64,000 bases of DNA from Pseudomonadota bacterium (GTDB lineage: Bacteria > Pseudomonadota > Gammaproteobacteria > Burkholderiales > Burkholderiaceae_F). The stretch spans positions 1 through 64,000 of the forward strand of contig JAKBZN010000015.1 of assembly GCA_021842465.1 (NCBI GenBank), written 5' to 3'. Position numbers and translations under genes: made by a program. Every line of letters begins with the position of its first letter. Position 1 is the stretch's first letter. Of the stretch, positions 52,205 through 62,584 are shown one piece after another. The notes beneath the pieces are model-generated. The model ran no database searches and was not told the DNA's origin. It saw only the letters and a list, made by a program, of their open reading frames with translations.

Positions 52205-53455
52205 TCAATCACCGCGTTCCAGCCACAACCCCTTGAGGTATTCGCTCTCCGGGTGCGTCATCCGGATCGGATGGTCGGAGCCCGCGGCGAGCCGCGCACG
52301 CAGATCGCATTCGACATCGGCGTCGATCACCGCGCCGGCAACGATCTTCTGGAACAGATCGGCATCGATCGCGCCGGAGCATGAGAACGTCAGCAGGTGG
52401 CCACCCGGTTCCAGCAGCCGCAGTCCATTGAGATTGATGTCCTTGTAGGCGCGGGCTGCGCGATCGACCTGGTGGTGGTTGGCCGCGAACTTCGGCGGAT
52501 CGAGCACGATCAGGTCGAACCGCTCGTCGCGGGCGCGCATGGCCCGCAACTCCTCGAACACGTCGGCGCAACGCCACTGCATGCCGGCAGCCGTCGGCGG
52601 ATGCGCGGCGGAATGGGGCGTCGAGGCGATGCCGTTGCGCTCGGCATTGGCATGCGCGAGCGCCAAGGCATCGGCCGACGAATCGACGGACACCACGGTT
52701 TCCGCTCCGGCCAGGGCCGCCGCAAGGCTGAATCCGCCTGTGTAGCAAAAGCAGTTGAGCACACGCGGCGCCCGCCCGTGCCGCGCACGAAAGGCGCGCA
52801 CCAGATCCGCGAGGCGTCGGCGATTGTCGCGCTGATCGATGTAGAAGCCGGTCTTGTGGCCGCGGCGGACGTCGACGCCGAACCGCACGCCCTGTTCCCG
52901 CACTTCGATGACGTCCGGCGGCGCATCGCCGCGCAGCACGCCGCTCGTCCCGGGCAGGCCCTCGCGCGCGCGCAGGGCGCCATCGGAACGATCGAACACG
53001 TTGTCGCAGCCGCTGGCGCGGCAGAGCGCGTCGAGCAGCGCCTCGCGGTGGCGCTCGACGCCGGCCGCCTGCATCTGCACGACGAGTTGATCGCCATAAC
53101 GGTCCACGACCAGCCCCGGAAGGAAATCCGCTTCGGCGTAGACCAGCCGCACCGCGTCGGTGACTTCCTCCAGGCCGCCGCGGCGCGCCACTGCGGCGCC
53201 GACCCGATCGCCGAGCCAGGTCTCGTCGATCCGGTCCGCTTCGTGAAAACTCCAGCAACGCAGGCGGATCACCGACTCCGGCGACCACGCGGCCCAGGCA
53301 AGAAACCGCTTGTCGGCGGCATGCACGGCGACGAGGTCGCCGCTGGCCGGCGCGCCGCGGACCTGCGCGATCGCTCCCGCATAGACCCATGGGTGCCGGC
53401 GCAACAAGGATCGCTCCTTGCCCGGTTTGAGAAAAACCGATCCCGCTGCGGTCAT
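52205..53455 (-). CDS. rlmI: Class I rRNA methyltransferase of the RlmI type
   Basis: RlmI methylates C5 of cytidine 1962 in 23S rRNA. The 416-residue protein has an N-terminal PUA domain (LKPGKERSLLRRHPWVYAGA) and a middle domain with LVYAEADFLPGLVVDRYGDQ. The Rossmann domain has FYIDQRDNRR, VLNCFCYTGGFSLAAALAGA (SAM motif I) and DLIVLDPPKFA (catalytic region), and ends LTFSCSGAIDADLFQKIVAG. It overlaps the upstream DUF484 gene by four bases. Confidence 0.92.
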   Translation of the reverse strand: MTAAGSVFLKPGKERSLLRRHPWVYAGAIAQVRGAPASGDLVAVHAADKRFLAWAAWSPESVIRLRCWSFHEADRIDETWLGDRVGAAVARRGGLEEVTDAVRLVYAEADFLPGLVVDRYGDQLVVQMQAAGVERHREALLDALCRASGCDNVFDRSDGALRAREGLPGTSGVLRGDAPPDVIEVREQGVRFGVDVRRGHKTGFYIDQRDNRRRLADLVRAFRARHGRAPRVLNCFCYTGGFSLAAALAGAETVVSVDSSADALALAHANAERNGIASTPHSAAHPPTAAGMQWRCADVFEELRAMRARDERFDLIVLDPPKFAANHHQVDRAARAYKDINLNGLRLLEPGGHLLTFSCSGAIDADLFQKIVAGAVIDADVECDLRARLAAGSDHPIRMTHPESEYLKGLWLERGD

Positions 53456-54102
53456 GCGTCCGGCCGCAGCGCGGCGCTGGTCAGTTCGCCGATGAGTGCA
53501 AGCACCGCCGTTCCCATCGCGGCATCGAACCGCGCCGGTTCCGGCGAGCCGAGCACGATCAACCCGAAGGCGTCAGCCCCATCGGCGACGCGCAACGGAA
53601 CGAGCGCGGCGCTCTTGGCCGTGGCCCACCGCTCGTCCAGCCAGCCGAACCGCCGCAGGTCGATCTCGGCGCCGCACAGCGGCGCATGCAGGCCGCGCGC
53701 GGCCTCCGCCGCCGTTGCCATCGCGGCATCGGCGGCGGCGACCGGCCAGGTCCGGATCGCCGCCATCGGGATGGAAAAAATCCGCTCCAGTTCGTGCGCG
53801 GCGTCGACCGCCATCGTCTCCCGGTTCCGGAGCGCGACGAGGTTGCGGGTCCAGTCGATCAGGTTGCGCAACAGCCGGTCGTTGTCATGCCCGATGCGAA
53901 TCAGGTTCGCAAGCTTGGCTTCGAGCGCCTTGTTGCGTTCGCGCAGCAACTGCGCCTGCCGCTCGATCAGCGATACCGCGGCCCCCCGCTGCGGGTCGGA
54001 GATCTTCAACTCCGCCAGCAGTTCGGCATGGCGATCGAAGAACCCCGGGGTCTCCCGCAGATAGCGGGCGACGTCGATTTCATTCCACTGCGGTTCGCTC
54101 AT
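53452..54102 (-). CDS. DUF484-family protein
   Basis: The 216-residue protein belongs to the DUF484 family, found next to dapF and xerC in many proteobacteria; its function is unknown and its fold is GAF-like. It has the family opening [20 protein letters not shown], a short coiled coil ([20 protein letters not shown]), and a C-terminal GAF-like part with [20 protein letters not shown]. It overlaps dapF upstream and rlmI downstream by four bases each, so the three genes form a tightly coupled unit. Confidence 0.9.
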   Translation of the reverse strand: MSEPQWNEIDVARYLRETPGFFDRHAELLAELKISDPQRGAAVSLIERQAQLLRERNKALEAKLANLIRIGHDNDRLLRNLIDWTRNLVALRNRETMAVDAAHELERIFSIPMAAIRTWPVAAADAAMATAAEAARGLHAPLCGAEIDLRRFGWLDERWATAKSAALVPLRVADGADAFGLIVLGSPEPARFDAAMGTAVLALIGELTSAALRPDA

Positions 54103-54965
54103 GGTAGATCCATTTCTCCTTCGAATACCGATTCCGCCGGACCCGTCATCCACACCGATGCGCCGTCCCCGTCCCACGCGATGCGCAGCGTGCCGCCCCG
54201 CGCCTGGACCTCGACCGGAGCGTCGAGCAACCCCGTCCGGATGCCGGCCACCGCCGCCGCGCAAGCGCCGGTGCCGCAGGCCAGCGTTTCTCCCGCGCCG
54301 CGCTCCCAGACGCGCAGGCGCAGATGCGAGCGATCGACCACCTGGGCAAAGCCGGCGTTGACCCCCCGGGCGAACCGCGGGTGCCGCTCGATCCGCGGAC
54401 CGTCCGCCGCCACCGGCGCCGCGTCGACATCGTCGACGAACTGCACGGCATGGGGGTTGCCCATCGACACGATGCAAACCGGCACGGAACGCCGATCCAG
54501 TTCGAGCGGCCAGGTCTGCGCGCCGCCGCGCGGCAGCGGCGCAAGACCCGAGACGTCGAAGCCGCTGGCCTCGGGACGAAAATCGGGGGGGCCCATGTCG
54601 ACGGTGACCTGCCCGTCCTCCTCCAGCCGCGGCTCGATCACGCCGCTCGCAGTCACGACGCGAATCCGGCGCTTGTCGGTGAGGCCCAACCGGCGCACGA
54701 ACTTGACGAAGCAGCGGGCGCCGTTGCCGCACTGCTCCACCTCGCCGCCGTCCGCGTTGAAGATGCGATAGCGGAAGTCCGCCTCGGCGCCCGGGCCCGA
54801 CACCGGCGGGCGCTCGACGACCAGCACCTGGTCCGCGCCGACACCGTAGCGGCGGTCCGCGAGGGCGCGGATCCGGCGCGCGTCGAGTTCGAGCTGCTGC
54901 CCGATCCCGTCGAGCATCACGAAATCGTTGCCGGCCCCCTGCATTTTCACGAAACGGAACTTCAT
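54099..54965 (-). CDS. dapF: Diaminopimelate epimerase DapF
   Basis: DapF converts LL- to meso-diaminopimelate for lysine and peptidoglycan. The 288-residue protein begins [20 protein letters not shown]. It contains the first catalytic Cys in [17 protein letters not shown], the [12 protein letters not shown] segment, and the second catalytic Cys in [20 protein letters not shown]. It heads the dapF-DUF484-rlmI operon and is divergent from the GGDEF/EAL gene. Confidence 0.97.
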   Translation of the reverse strand: MKFRFVKMQGAGNDFVMLDGIGQQLELDARRIRALADRRYGVGADQVLVVERPPVSGPGAEADFRYRIFNADGGEVEQCGNGARCFVKFVRRLGLTDKRRIRVVTASGVIEPRLEEDGQVTVDMGPPDFRPEASGFDVSGLAPLPRGGAQTWPLELDRRSVPVCIVSMGNPHAVQFVDDVDAAPVAADGPRIERHPRFARGVNAGFAQVVDRSHLRLRVWERGAGETLACGTGACAAAVAGIRTGLLDAPVEVQARGGTLRIAWDGDGASVWMTGPAESVFEGEMDLP

Positions 54966-55148
54966 GGCGCGATTATCGCCGACGCGGACGCGGGAACCGG
55001 AATCCGCCGCGGCCGGGCCATCCGCACGGATCGGGAACGCATCGATCGACCAGCCATCGATCCGCCATGCGCGAATCGACCATTGCGACATCGCAAATTT
55101 CCGGGGCATCCTTTCCGGGGATCGGCGACTAGAATCCGGCCACCCGCC

Positions 55149-57398
55149 ATGAACAACCGCAACACGGCACCGCAGCTGCGGGGCGAGGTGGCCCCCCTCC
55201 TCCCCGAAGAACAACAAGAGATCCTTGACTTCCAGCAAGCGATCCTCCGCAGCGTATTGGGCGGCGGCGACTCCGTCAGCATGGTTGCCGACGTCTGCCG
55301 CCTGGCGGAGATGCTGCTGCCCGATTCGATCGGGTCGGTGATGCTCCTCCACCGCGACGATGGCCTGCTGCACCTGTTGGCAGCGCCCAGCGTTCCGCCC
55401 AGCGCGGCGCAGCGGCTGAATTTCCTGCGTCCGGGCCCGGGCAGCGGATCCTGCGGCAACGTCATCCACTGCGGCACGCCGCAGCATGTCGGCGACACGT
55501 TCCACGACCCGCGCTGGAACGACTTGCGCCCGGTCGCGCACGATCTCAACATCCGCTCCTGCTGGTCGGTGCCGGTTCTCGACGCCCAAGGAACCATCGT
55601 CGGGACGTTCGCGCTGTCGAGCTTCGAGCACCGGATGCCAGGGGCGTTCCATCGCAAGCTCCTGGATACCGGTGCCGCATTGGTCGGGATCATCCTTTCG
55701 CATGCCCGCTGGCAGGACCGGTTGCGGCTCTATGGCAAGGCCTTCGATGCGGCCGAGGAGGGCATGCTCATCACCGATGCCCACAAACGCATCGTCGCCG
55801 TCAACGCGAGCATGACCGCGATCCTCGGCTACCAGAGCGATGAGTTGCTCGGCAAGACGCCGATGGAACTCTCCGCCGGCCCACACGACCAGGACTTTGA
55901 CGACGCGGTGTGGCAGGCGGTGGGCACCACGGGCGCCTGGAGCGGCGAGACCCGGAATCGCCGCAAGAACGGCGAGGTCTACCCCGAGTGGCGGTCGATC
56001 AAGGCGATCCGGGGATCCGACGGCAGCGTGATCAACTACCTCGGCGTATTCACCGACCTCACCCGGACCAAGGCGGCGGAACACGCCATCCAGCACCTGT
56101 CGACGCACGATGCCCAGACCGGGCTGCCCAACCGGGTGCTGTTCCGCGCCGCCTGCGAAGGCCTGGTGCACAGCGGCGCGCACGGTGCGCTGCTGTGTTT
56201 GAACATCGACGATTTCCGCAGCATCAACGAAACCCTGGGGTTGGGATCCGGGGACCACATCCTGCGCGAGGTCGCCACCCGGTTGTCGGGCCTCGTCGGC
56301 AACGCCGAAAGCGTGTGCCGCTGGAGCGCGGATGAATTCCTCGTGGTGACCTCCTCGGCTGCCGACCTCGATTCGGTGGCGAACCTTTGCCTGCGCATCT
56401 CCGAGGCGCTGTGCCGGCCCTGCGAGATCGACGGCCAGCATGTCCGATTGACGATCTCGCAAGGCGTCGCCCAGTTCCCGGCCGACGGAACCCGATTCGA
56501 CGACCTGCTGAGCCGCGCCACGGCCGCCCTGCACGACGCGAAGCGCGCCGGCAAGAACATCGTGCGCTATGCGACCGCCCGCGCCAACGATACCGTCCGC
56601 GCACATTTCCAGATCGCCCAGGATCTACGGCGCGCACTGGCGCAAAGCGAGTTCGAGCTGCACTACCAGCCGCAGATCTGCCTGCGGAGCGGTGGGGTGG
56701 TCGGCGCCGAAGCGCTGATCCGCTGGCGCGACCCGGATCGCGGCCTGGTGCCGCCCGGAGTCTTCATCGGCGCAGCAGAGCGGACCGGCCTCATCGTCGA
56801 CATCGGCTCCTGGGTCATCGAGCAGGCTTGCGCCGACGCGGCGCGATGGCAGGCGCTCGGAGCCCGCGGCATCCGGCTCAGCGTCAACGTGTCCGCGATT
56901 CAGACCCGGCGCGAAGATTTTTGCACGATCCTCACCGGGGCATTGGCCCGGCACGGCATCGCCGCAAACCAACTCGACCTGGAGCTGACGGAATCCGTAT
57001 TCATGGAAGACAGTCCCCAGATGCGCGCCATGCTGGAAAGCCTCAAGCGAACCGGCGTGCAACTGTCGATCGACGACTTCGGCACGGGGTACTCCAGCCT
57101 GGCGTACCTGCGCTGGCTCGCGGTGAACCGCCTCAAGATCGATCGCACCTTCGTGGGCGGCCTGCGCGAAGGTGCGGAGACCTCCGCGATCATCCAGGCC
57201 GTGATCGGCCTTGCGCACGCCATGCGCCTCGCGGTGGTCGCGGAGGGCGTCGAAGATGAGCAAACCTTGCGGCAGCTGCAGGAGATGGGTTGCGACGAAG
57301 CGCAGGGCTTTTTCTTCGATCCGGCGCTTCCCGCGCCCCAATTCGAACAGCGACTGCTTGCCGCCGTCCCCTATGCGCGATGCGCGAGGCCGGATTGA
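55149..57398 (+). CDS. GAF-PAS-GGDEF-EAL protein with degenerate GGDEF
   Basis: The 749-residue cytoplasmic protein has a GAF-like domain (about residues 35-185), a PAS domain (195-305), a GGDEF domain (315-475) and an EAL domain (490-745). The cyclase signature reads SADEF (393-397), so diguanylate cyclase activity is unlikely. The EAL domain keeps EALIRW (521-526), [41 protein letters not shown] and a QGFFF end, so it should hydrolyse c-di-GMP, probably tuned by the sensory domains. No membrane segment is evident. It is divergent from dapF. Confidence 0.93.
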   Translation: MNNRNTAPQLRGEVAPLLPEEQQEILDFQQAILRSVLGGGDSVSMVADVCRLAEMLLPDSIGSVMLLHRDDGLLHLLAAPSVPPSAAQRLNFLRPGPGSGSCGNVIHCGTPQHVGDTFHDPRWNDLRPVAHDLNIRSCWSVPVLDAQGTIVGTFALSSFEHRMPGAFHRKLLDTGAALVGIILSHARWQDRLRLYGKAFDAAEEGMLITDAHKRIVAVNASMTAILGYQSDELLGKTPMELSAGPHDQDFDDAVWQAVGTTGAWSGETRNRRKNGEVYPEWRSIKAIRGSDGSVINYLGVFTDLTRTKAAEHAIQHLSTHDAQTGLPNRVLFRAACEGLVHSGAHGALLCLNIDDFRSINETLGLGSGDHILREVATRLSGLVGNAESVCRWSADEFLVVTSSAADLDSVANLCLRISEALCRPCEIDGQHVRLTISQGVAQFPADGTRFDDLLSRATAALHDAKRAGKNIVRYATARANDTVRAHFQIAQDLRRALAQSEFELHYQPQICLRSGGVVGAEALIRWRDPDRGLVPPGVFIGAAERTGLIVDIGSWVIEQACADAARWQALGARGIRLSVNVSAIQTRREDFCTILTGALARHGIAANQLDLELTESVFMEDSPQMRAMLESLKRTGVQLSIDDFGTGYSSLAYLRWLAVNRLKIDRTFVGGLREGAETSAIIQAVIGLAHAMRLAVVAEGVEDEQTLRQLQEMGCDEAQGFFFDPALPAPQFEQRLLAAVPYARCARPD

Positions 57399-57509
57399 TC
57401 GACTGACCGCGTGATTGCCGCGCCGGAGCGGGACACCGTGCCGGTATGATCGAAGCCAATCGGGCACCTCCATCTCATTGGCAACCTCGGCGCGAAGACT
57501 CGCTCCCGC

Positions 57510-59246
57510 ATGGAAACACCCCACACTCCGGGCAAGCCGGCCGGCCGCATCGGGTCCGCCCTGCGCAAGCACCTGCGATCCATCCGGTTGTTCAAGGGCC
57601 TGCCGTCGCGGAATCGGTCCGCAGCGCTGCGTGACGCGATGGCGGGCATCGTGCTCGCATCGATGGACATTCCGCAGCTCCTCGGCTACGCGCGCATCGC
57701 CGCCATGCCGCCGGTGACCGGCCTCTACACGGGCCTGTTCCCCGCGGTGGCGTTCGCGATCTTCGGCGCTTCGCCGAATCTCGTCGTCGCAGCCGACTCC
57801 GCAACCGCAACGATCTTCGCGGGCAGGCTCACGACGCTCGCCGACCCGTCGAGTGCCGAGTACGTCGCGCTGGCGGGCATGACCGCGTTGCTCACCGCCA
57901 TGATGCTGCTGATCGCACGCATCTTCCGCCTCGGCTTCCTTGCCGATTTTCTGTCGCGTACGGTGCTGGTCGGGTTCCTTGCGGGCGTCGGCGTACAGGT
58001 CGGGATCGCGATGCTGGGCGACATGCTGGCCATCCCCTTTTCATCGCGCCTCACGACCGAACAGGCGGCCGACATCGCCACCCACCTGTCGACCATCCAC
58101 TGGCCGGTGTTCGGCCTGTCGGCGATCGTCGTGGCGACCATCCTGCTGTTCAAGCGGTTCCGGCCGCGCTGGCCGGTCGCACTGGCGGCGGTGATCGCCA
58201 GCATCGGCGCCAGCGTGATGTGGCACTTCGCCCGCCACGGCATCGCCGTGATCGGTCCCCTGCGGGTCGGTCTGCCGCATCTGCGCCTGCCTCCGGTCGG
58301 ATGGACTCAGGCGCTGGACCTCCTGGAGGTGGCCGCATCGTGCTTCGTCGTGGTGATCGCGCAGAGCGCCGCGACCAGCCGCGCGTTCGCCGACCGCCAC
58401 GGCGACCCCATTGACGAAGATGCGGATCTGCTCGGACTTGCCGCGGCCAACGTCGCCGCCGCGATGACCGGCGCCTTCGTGGTCAACGGCAGTCCGACGC
58501 AAACCGCGATGGCCGACCAGGCGGGCGCGCGCAGCCAGATCGCGCAGATGACGCTGGCGGTCGTCGTCGTCGCAGTGCTGCTGTTTCTGAGCCGGTGGCT
58601 GCAGTATCTGCCGCAGTGCGTGCTGGCATCGATCGTTTTCACGATCGCCGTGAGCCTCGTCAACGTCCGCGAGTTGAACGAAATCCGCCGCGAAAGCCCG
58701 GGCGAATTCGCCCTGGCGATGACGACCGCGGCGGTGATCGTGGTCGGCGGCGTGGAGAGCGGGATCCTGGCGGCGATCGCGCTATCGCTGCTGCGCCACG
58801 TGCGCCACAGCTATCGGCCGCATACGATGGTCCTGATCCCGAACGGAAACGGGCGCTGGGAGCCCGTCCCGACGCAGGAGGGCATGGAAACCGCACCGGG
58901 TCTGATCATCTATCGCTTCGGCGCCGATCTGTTCTATGCCAACGAACGCCAGTTCGCCGACGAAGTACGCCGACTGATCGACGCCGCCCCGCATCCGGTC
59001 CGTCGCTTCCTGATCGATGCCTCGGCGATCACCGATCTCGATTACTCGGCAGGCCGTTCCATCAATTCCCTGTGCCAGGCGCTTGCCGGCCGCGGCATCG
59101 AAGTGGCGCTGGCGCGCGTGAATCCGTATCTGCATTCGGATCTGGTCCGCCATGGCGTCACGTCGGTGGTCGGCGAAACCAACGTCTACAGCACCCTGCA
59201 CGAAGCGCTCGCCGGTACCCACAGCGCCGTGGCATCCGGCCCATAG
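57510..59246 (+). CDS. SulP/SLC26-family anion transporter with STAS domain
   Basis: The 578-residue protein has about 12-14 membrane segments, with the SulP features MAGIVLASMDIPQLLGYARI, AAMPPVTGLYTGLFPAVAFA, FGASPNLVVAADSATATIFA and AFVVNGSPTQTAMADQAGAR. A cytoplasmic STAS domain covers the last 130 residues (LIIYRFGADLFYANERQFAD). SulP proteins carry sulfate, bicarbonate or other anions. No carbonic anhydrase is fused or adjacent, so bicarbonate is not specially supported. Confidence 0.93.
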   Translation: METPHTPGKPAGRIGSALRKHLRSIRLFKGLPSRNRSAALRDAMAGIVLASMDIPQLLGYARIAAMPPVTGLYTGLFPAVAFAIFGASPNLVVAADSATATIFAGRLTTLADPSSAEYVALAGMTALLTAMMLLIARIFRLGFLADFLSRTVLVGFLAGVGVQVGIAMLGDMLAIPFSSRLTTEQAADIATHLSTIHWPVFGLSAIVVATILLFKRFRPRWPVALAAVIASIGASVMWHFARHGIAVIGPLRVGLPHLRLPPVGWTQALDLLEVAASCFVVVIAQSAATSRAFADRHGDPIDEDADLLGLAAANVAAAMTGAFVVNGSPTQTAMADQAGARSQIAQMTLAVVVVAVLLFLSRWLQYLPQCVLASIVFTIAVSLVNVRELNEIRRESPGEFALAMTTAAVIVVGGVESGILAAIALSLLRHVRHSYRPHTMVLIPNGNGRWEPVPTQEGMETAPGLIIYRFGADLFYANERQFADEVRRLIDAAPHPVRRFLIDASAITDLDYSAGRSINSLCQALAGRGIEVALARVNPYLHSDLVRHGVTSVVGETNVYSTLHEALAGTHSAVASGP

Positions 59247-59289
59247 GACGTGGGCGGCGGGTTCGCGCCGCCGAGGCGGCTCGTGGGCC

Positions 59290-59763
59290 TTACCAGCCCA
59301 TCGTCGGGCCGAACGCGAATCCATAGCCGGGCCCCCACGGCCCCCATGCCGACCAGTTCCAGGCCGCGTTGCTGTACATCTGCGCGGCCATCGCCTGTTC
59401 GTCGACCATGTGCTGTTGCAGGCGGTCGCGCTTGTACTGGTTGTATGCCTGCTGGGTACCGATATACAGGCAACCGCAGACCATCGGGTCGGCATAGACG
59501 TAGTGAACCATATCGCCATGCACACGCATCACGAACCGGTTCGGCGGCAACTCGCTCAGCATTGCAATGCGTTGGGGCGTATTGGCCGGGCGCACGAGGA
59601 ATCCGGCCGCCGCCAGATTGTCCTCGTGATGCGCGATCCGCTCCTGTTGCGTCTCGCAGGAACACAGCGCCAGAACGGCGAGCAGCGCGACCGCGCCGGC
59701 GCGCAGCGGCCGAATGCCGGGACGGGCACGGACGGATCCGGTTGAGCCAAACGATGCAGGCAT
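59290..59763 (-). CDS. Putative lipoprotein of unknown function
   Basis: The 157-residue protein has a signal with a lipobox (GAVALLAVLALCSCETQQER, Cys near residue 34) and a mature region with a CGCLYIGTQQAYNQY segment, a Gln/Met-rich helix, and a C-terminal Trp/Gly-rich tail (NWSAWGPWGPGYGFAFGPTM). I recognise no function. The ATG at 59763 has GGAG seven bases before it; an ATG at 59775 is in frame but lacks a binding site. It is convergent with the SulP gene and divergent from the yfdX-like gene. Confidence 0.7.
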   Translation of the reverse strand: MPASFGSTGSVRARPGIRPLRAGAVALLAVLALCSCETQQERIAHHEDNLAAAGFLVRPANTPQRIAMLSELPPNRFVMRVHGDMVHYVYADPMVCGCLYIGTQQAYNQYKRDRLQQHMVDEQAMAAQMYSNAAWNWSAWGPWGPGYGFAFGPTMGW

Positions 59764-60034
59764 GCCAAGCTCCATGATGCGGGGAATGCGGGAAGGATAC
59801 CGTGCCGAGCCGCGTCGGTCATGGCCGCCGCGGGTGCGCCCGCGCCCCGCTCTCGGAAAACGTCGCGCCCCCGAAAATGACGTACGCAACCTCCGTAAAC
59901 GCTCCTCGCAACGCATTTGCGCGATGCCGAACGTTCCCGGGGATCCTTGCGGAGAGAATGGGCGACGGCGCCGCGGAACCGGTCGTGATCGTTCCCGTCC
60001 GCCGCTTGGAAAACCCATTGGACCGGAGTTCACG

Positions 60035-60928
60035 ATGAAAACAAAAACCCGAAACGCCATGTCCCTGCTGGCTTCCACCGCGCTGATGGCCGCGATCGGC
60101 AGCGCCGCCGCCGCCGACGCCCGCGTTTCGCCGCCCGCGACGCCGGCCGCGGCGGCGAAGGAGCCGCACGTGAAGGACGTCGCCTCGCAGGCGCTGCGCC
60201 GTCAGCGCCGCCGGTTGATCCGCAATGCGATGGTGGCCCAGGACGAAGTCCTGCATGCCCTGTTCTATCTCGAGGATCACGACACGAAGCCGGCATTCCA
60301 CCTGCTGTCCGATGCGGACGGACGCCTCAACGTGCTGCTCGCGCGCGACCCGCATCTCAATCTGGTGCCGATCGCCGTTCGCGCCAACATCATCGACACC
60401 AAGCCCTCCCTGGACAAGATCCACGCGTCGGTGAAGAGCGCCGAATCGGCGCTCGACACCGGCAACATCCAGCACGCCCGCGCACTGCTGGTTCCGCTGC
60501 GCAGCGAGATGCACATCGACACCGATCTGCTGCCGCTGGGGATCTACCCGAAGGCGATCAAGAAGGCCAGCGCGGAGATCCAGGCGTCGCGGATACCGGA
60601 TGCGGAATCCACCCTCGCCGATGCGCTCGGTTCGATCGTGACGTCGGAACAGGTCGTTCCGCTGCCGCCGATCGAAGCGGAAGGCGACGTACTGGACGCG
60701 GAAGGCCTGATGAAACAGGGCGCCGCCAGGAACAAGAGCGCGATCCTGTCGCTGCTGTCGCGGGCGGACCACCATCTCGCCGATGCCCAGGCCCTCGGCT
60801 ACGGCGAGTACAAGCCGATCCGCGAGGAAATCGCCGCAATCCAGGAAAAGGTGCGCGGCGGCAATGCCAAGCCGGGCATTTTCGGGCATATCAAGCAGAT
60901 GTTCCACGACCTGGCAGCGAAAGTCTGA
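60035..60928 (+). CDS. YfdX-family periplasmic protein
   Basis: YfdX proteins are stress-linked periplasmic proteins of unclear role; in E. coli YfdX lies in an acid-resistance region. The 297-residue protein has a signal peptide (MSLLASTALMAAIGSAAAAD), then a helical YfdX region with ALFYLEDHDTKPAFHLLSDA, HARALLVPLRSEMHIDTDLL, PLGIYPKAIKKASAEIQ and EQVVPLPPIEAEGDVLDAEG. The C-terminal 50 residues form a basic helix. It is the first of a run of secreted-protein genes on this strand. The 271 bases upstream show no clear operator. Confidence 0.82.
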   Translation: MKTKTRNAMSLLASTALMAAIGSAAAADARVSPPATPAAAAKEPHVKDVASQALRRQRRRLIRNAMVAQDEVLHALFYLEDHDTKPAFHLLSDADGRLNVLLARDPHLNLVPIAVRANIIDTKPSLDKIHASVKSAESALDTGNIQHARALLVPLRSEMHIDTDLLPLGIYPKAIKKASAEIQASRIPDAESTLADALGSIVTSEQVVPLPPIEAEGDVLDAEGLMKQGAARNKSAILSLLSRADHHLADAQALGYGEYKPIREEIAAIQEKVRGGNAKPGIFGHIKQMFHDLAAKV

Positions 60929-60981
60929 TCGTGCGGCGACCCGAGCCGCTCCCGGCGTTTTGATCGACGAAGGAAACCAAC

Positions 60982-61416
60982 ATGAAGAAAATCAGCCACC
61001 ACGTCCTGGCACTCGCGGTCGTCTGCCTGCTGCCGGTTTCCGCTGCGCACGCGCAACTCGGCGGCATCCTCAACCAGTTCGGCAGCGGTGCGGCGCAATC
61101 ATCCGGCACCCCGGCCGCGGGACTCGGTGCGATCGGCGGTACCACGCCGGCTGCCGGCAGCCTCGGCAACGTCGTGGGGCTGTTGAAATTCTGCATCGAG
61201 AACAACTACCTGGGTGGCAACGCGCGGTCGGTGCAACACACGCTGATGGGCAAGCTGGGGGACAATCCCGCCTCGAACCCCGGCTACGCGAGCGGGCTCG
61301 TCGGCATCCTCGAAGCCGGCAACGGTCAGACGCTGAACCTGGGCGGCGGAGCGACGCAGCCGCTCAGCCAGCAGATTTGCACGCGCGTGTTGGCCCAGGC
61401 GAAATCCTTCCTGTAA
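60982..61416 (+). CDS. DUF2501-family secreted protein (YjjA-like)
   Basis: The 144-residue protein has a signal peptide (VLALAVVCLLPVSAAHAQLG) and a DUF2501-type mature part: Gly/Ala-rich at first, then NVVGLLKFCIENNYLGGNAR, SVQHTLMGKLGDNPA, and QPLSQQICTRVLAQAKSFL. Two cysteines may form a disulfide. Function unknown. It lies 53 bases after the yfdX-like gene and probably shares its transcript. Confidence 0.82.
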   Translation: MKKISHHVLALAVVCLLPVSAAHAQLGGILNQFGSGAAQSSGTPAAGLGAIGGTTPAAGSLGNVVGLLKFCIENNYLGGNARSVQHTLMGKLGDNPASNPGYASGLVGILEAGNGQTLNLGGGATQPLSQQICTRVLAQAKSFL

Positions 61417-61531
61417 CGACCGCGGCCTTCCCCTCCGGTGCGTGGCGCCGGCCGTAACCGTGCCGTCACGGGGCGGTAACGGCGACGCGCGACAATCGCG
61501 CGGACACCGGAACAGAACTGGGGGAGTGGAG

Positions 61532-62548
61532 ATGGGTTGGAAGCTGGCGCGGACGGCAATGGCCGCGCTCATCGCGGCGGGATGCGTCGTACCGCGGCCT
61601 TCCATGGCAGGGGCAGACCTGCCATGGAAGGTCGTCGCGGACGTCCCGCTGCCCGGGAACACCACGCGCTTCGACTATGCAAGCGATGATGCGGGGCGGC
61701 ATCGGCTGTTCCTGGCGCACCTCGGGCAGAACGAGGTGTTGGCGTTCGATACGCGGACCCGGAAGACCATCGGCGTGGTCGGCAACATCCGCCGCGTTCA
61801 CGGCGTGCTGGCGATTCCGCAGCTCGGCCGGGTCTACGCCAGCGCGACCGGCACCAACGAAGTCGTGGCGATCGACGAGGCACGCCTGACCGAAGTGGCG
61901 CGGATGCCAGTCGGCATCCATCCGGACGGCATGGCCTATGCGCCCGGAGTCGAGCGGCTCTACGTGTCAGACGAAATCGGCAAGACCGAGACCGTGATCG
62001 ACGTGCGCACCAACCGGCGCATCGCAACCATTGCGCTCGGCGGCGAAGTCGGCAACAGCCAATACGACCGGGCATCCGGCCACATTTTCGTCAACGTGCA
62101 AACGCGGGGCCAACTGGTCGAGATCGATCCCGCGACCGATCGCATCGTCCGTCGCATCCGCCTGCCGGGCGCGAACGACAACCACGGCCTGCTCATCGAG
62201 CCGCGGTCGCGCCGAGCGTTCATCGCCTGTGCCGGCAACGACCGGCTGCTGGTGCTCGACCTGCGGACGCGACGAATCACGCAGACGCTGCCGATCGGCC
62301 ACGACCCCGACGTGCTCGCGTTCGACCCGCGCGACAGTCTGCTCTACGTCGCCTCGGAATCGGGGACGGTATCGCTGATGGCGCTGCGAGCCGGTCGCCT
62401 GCGGATGCTGGGCGCGGGCCGCCTTGCACCCGATGCCCATGTCGTCGCCGTGGATCCGGACACGCATCTCGCCTACTTTCCGATCCGGGATCTCGGCGGC
62501 CGCCCGATGCTGCGCATCATCGAAGCCGTCGGCACGGGGGTGCGATAA
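61532..62548 (+). CDS. Secreted beta-propeller protein (YncE-like)
   Basis: The 338-residue protein has a signal sequence (RTAMAALIAAGCVVPRPSMA) and a seven-bladed YVTN/YncE-type propeller, seen as repeats such as LGQNEVLAFDTRTRKTIGVV, TNEVVAIDEARLTEVARMPV and GNDRLLVLDLRTRRITQTLP. Such proteins bind DNA, metal or ligands in the periplasm; the role here is not known. GGGGAG lies upstream of the ATG. It follows the YfdX/DUF2501 pair by 115 bases. Confidence 0.85.
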   Translation: MGWKLARTAMAALIAAGCVVPRPSMAGADLPWKVVADVPLPGNTTRFDYASDDAGRHRLFLAHLGQNEVLAFDTRTRKTIGVVGNIRRVHGVLAIPQLGRVYASATGTNEVVAIDEARLTEVARMPVGIHPDGMAYAPGVERLYVSDEIGKTETVIDVRTNRRIATIALGGEVGNSQYDRASGHIFVNVQTRGQLVEIDPATDRIVRRIRLPGANDNHGLLIEPRSRRAFIACAGNDRLLVLDLRTRRITQTLPIGHDPDVLAFDPRDSLLYVASESGTVSLMALRAGRLRMLGAGRLAPDAHVVAVDPDTHLAYFPIRDLGGRPMLRIIEAVGTGVR

Positions 62549-62584
62549 TCCGGGCTCCGCATCGAGCCATCCGAGAGATTCCGC

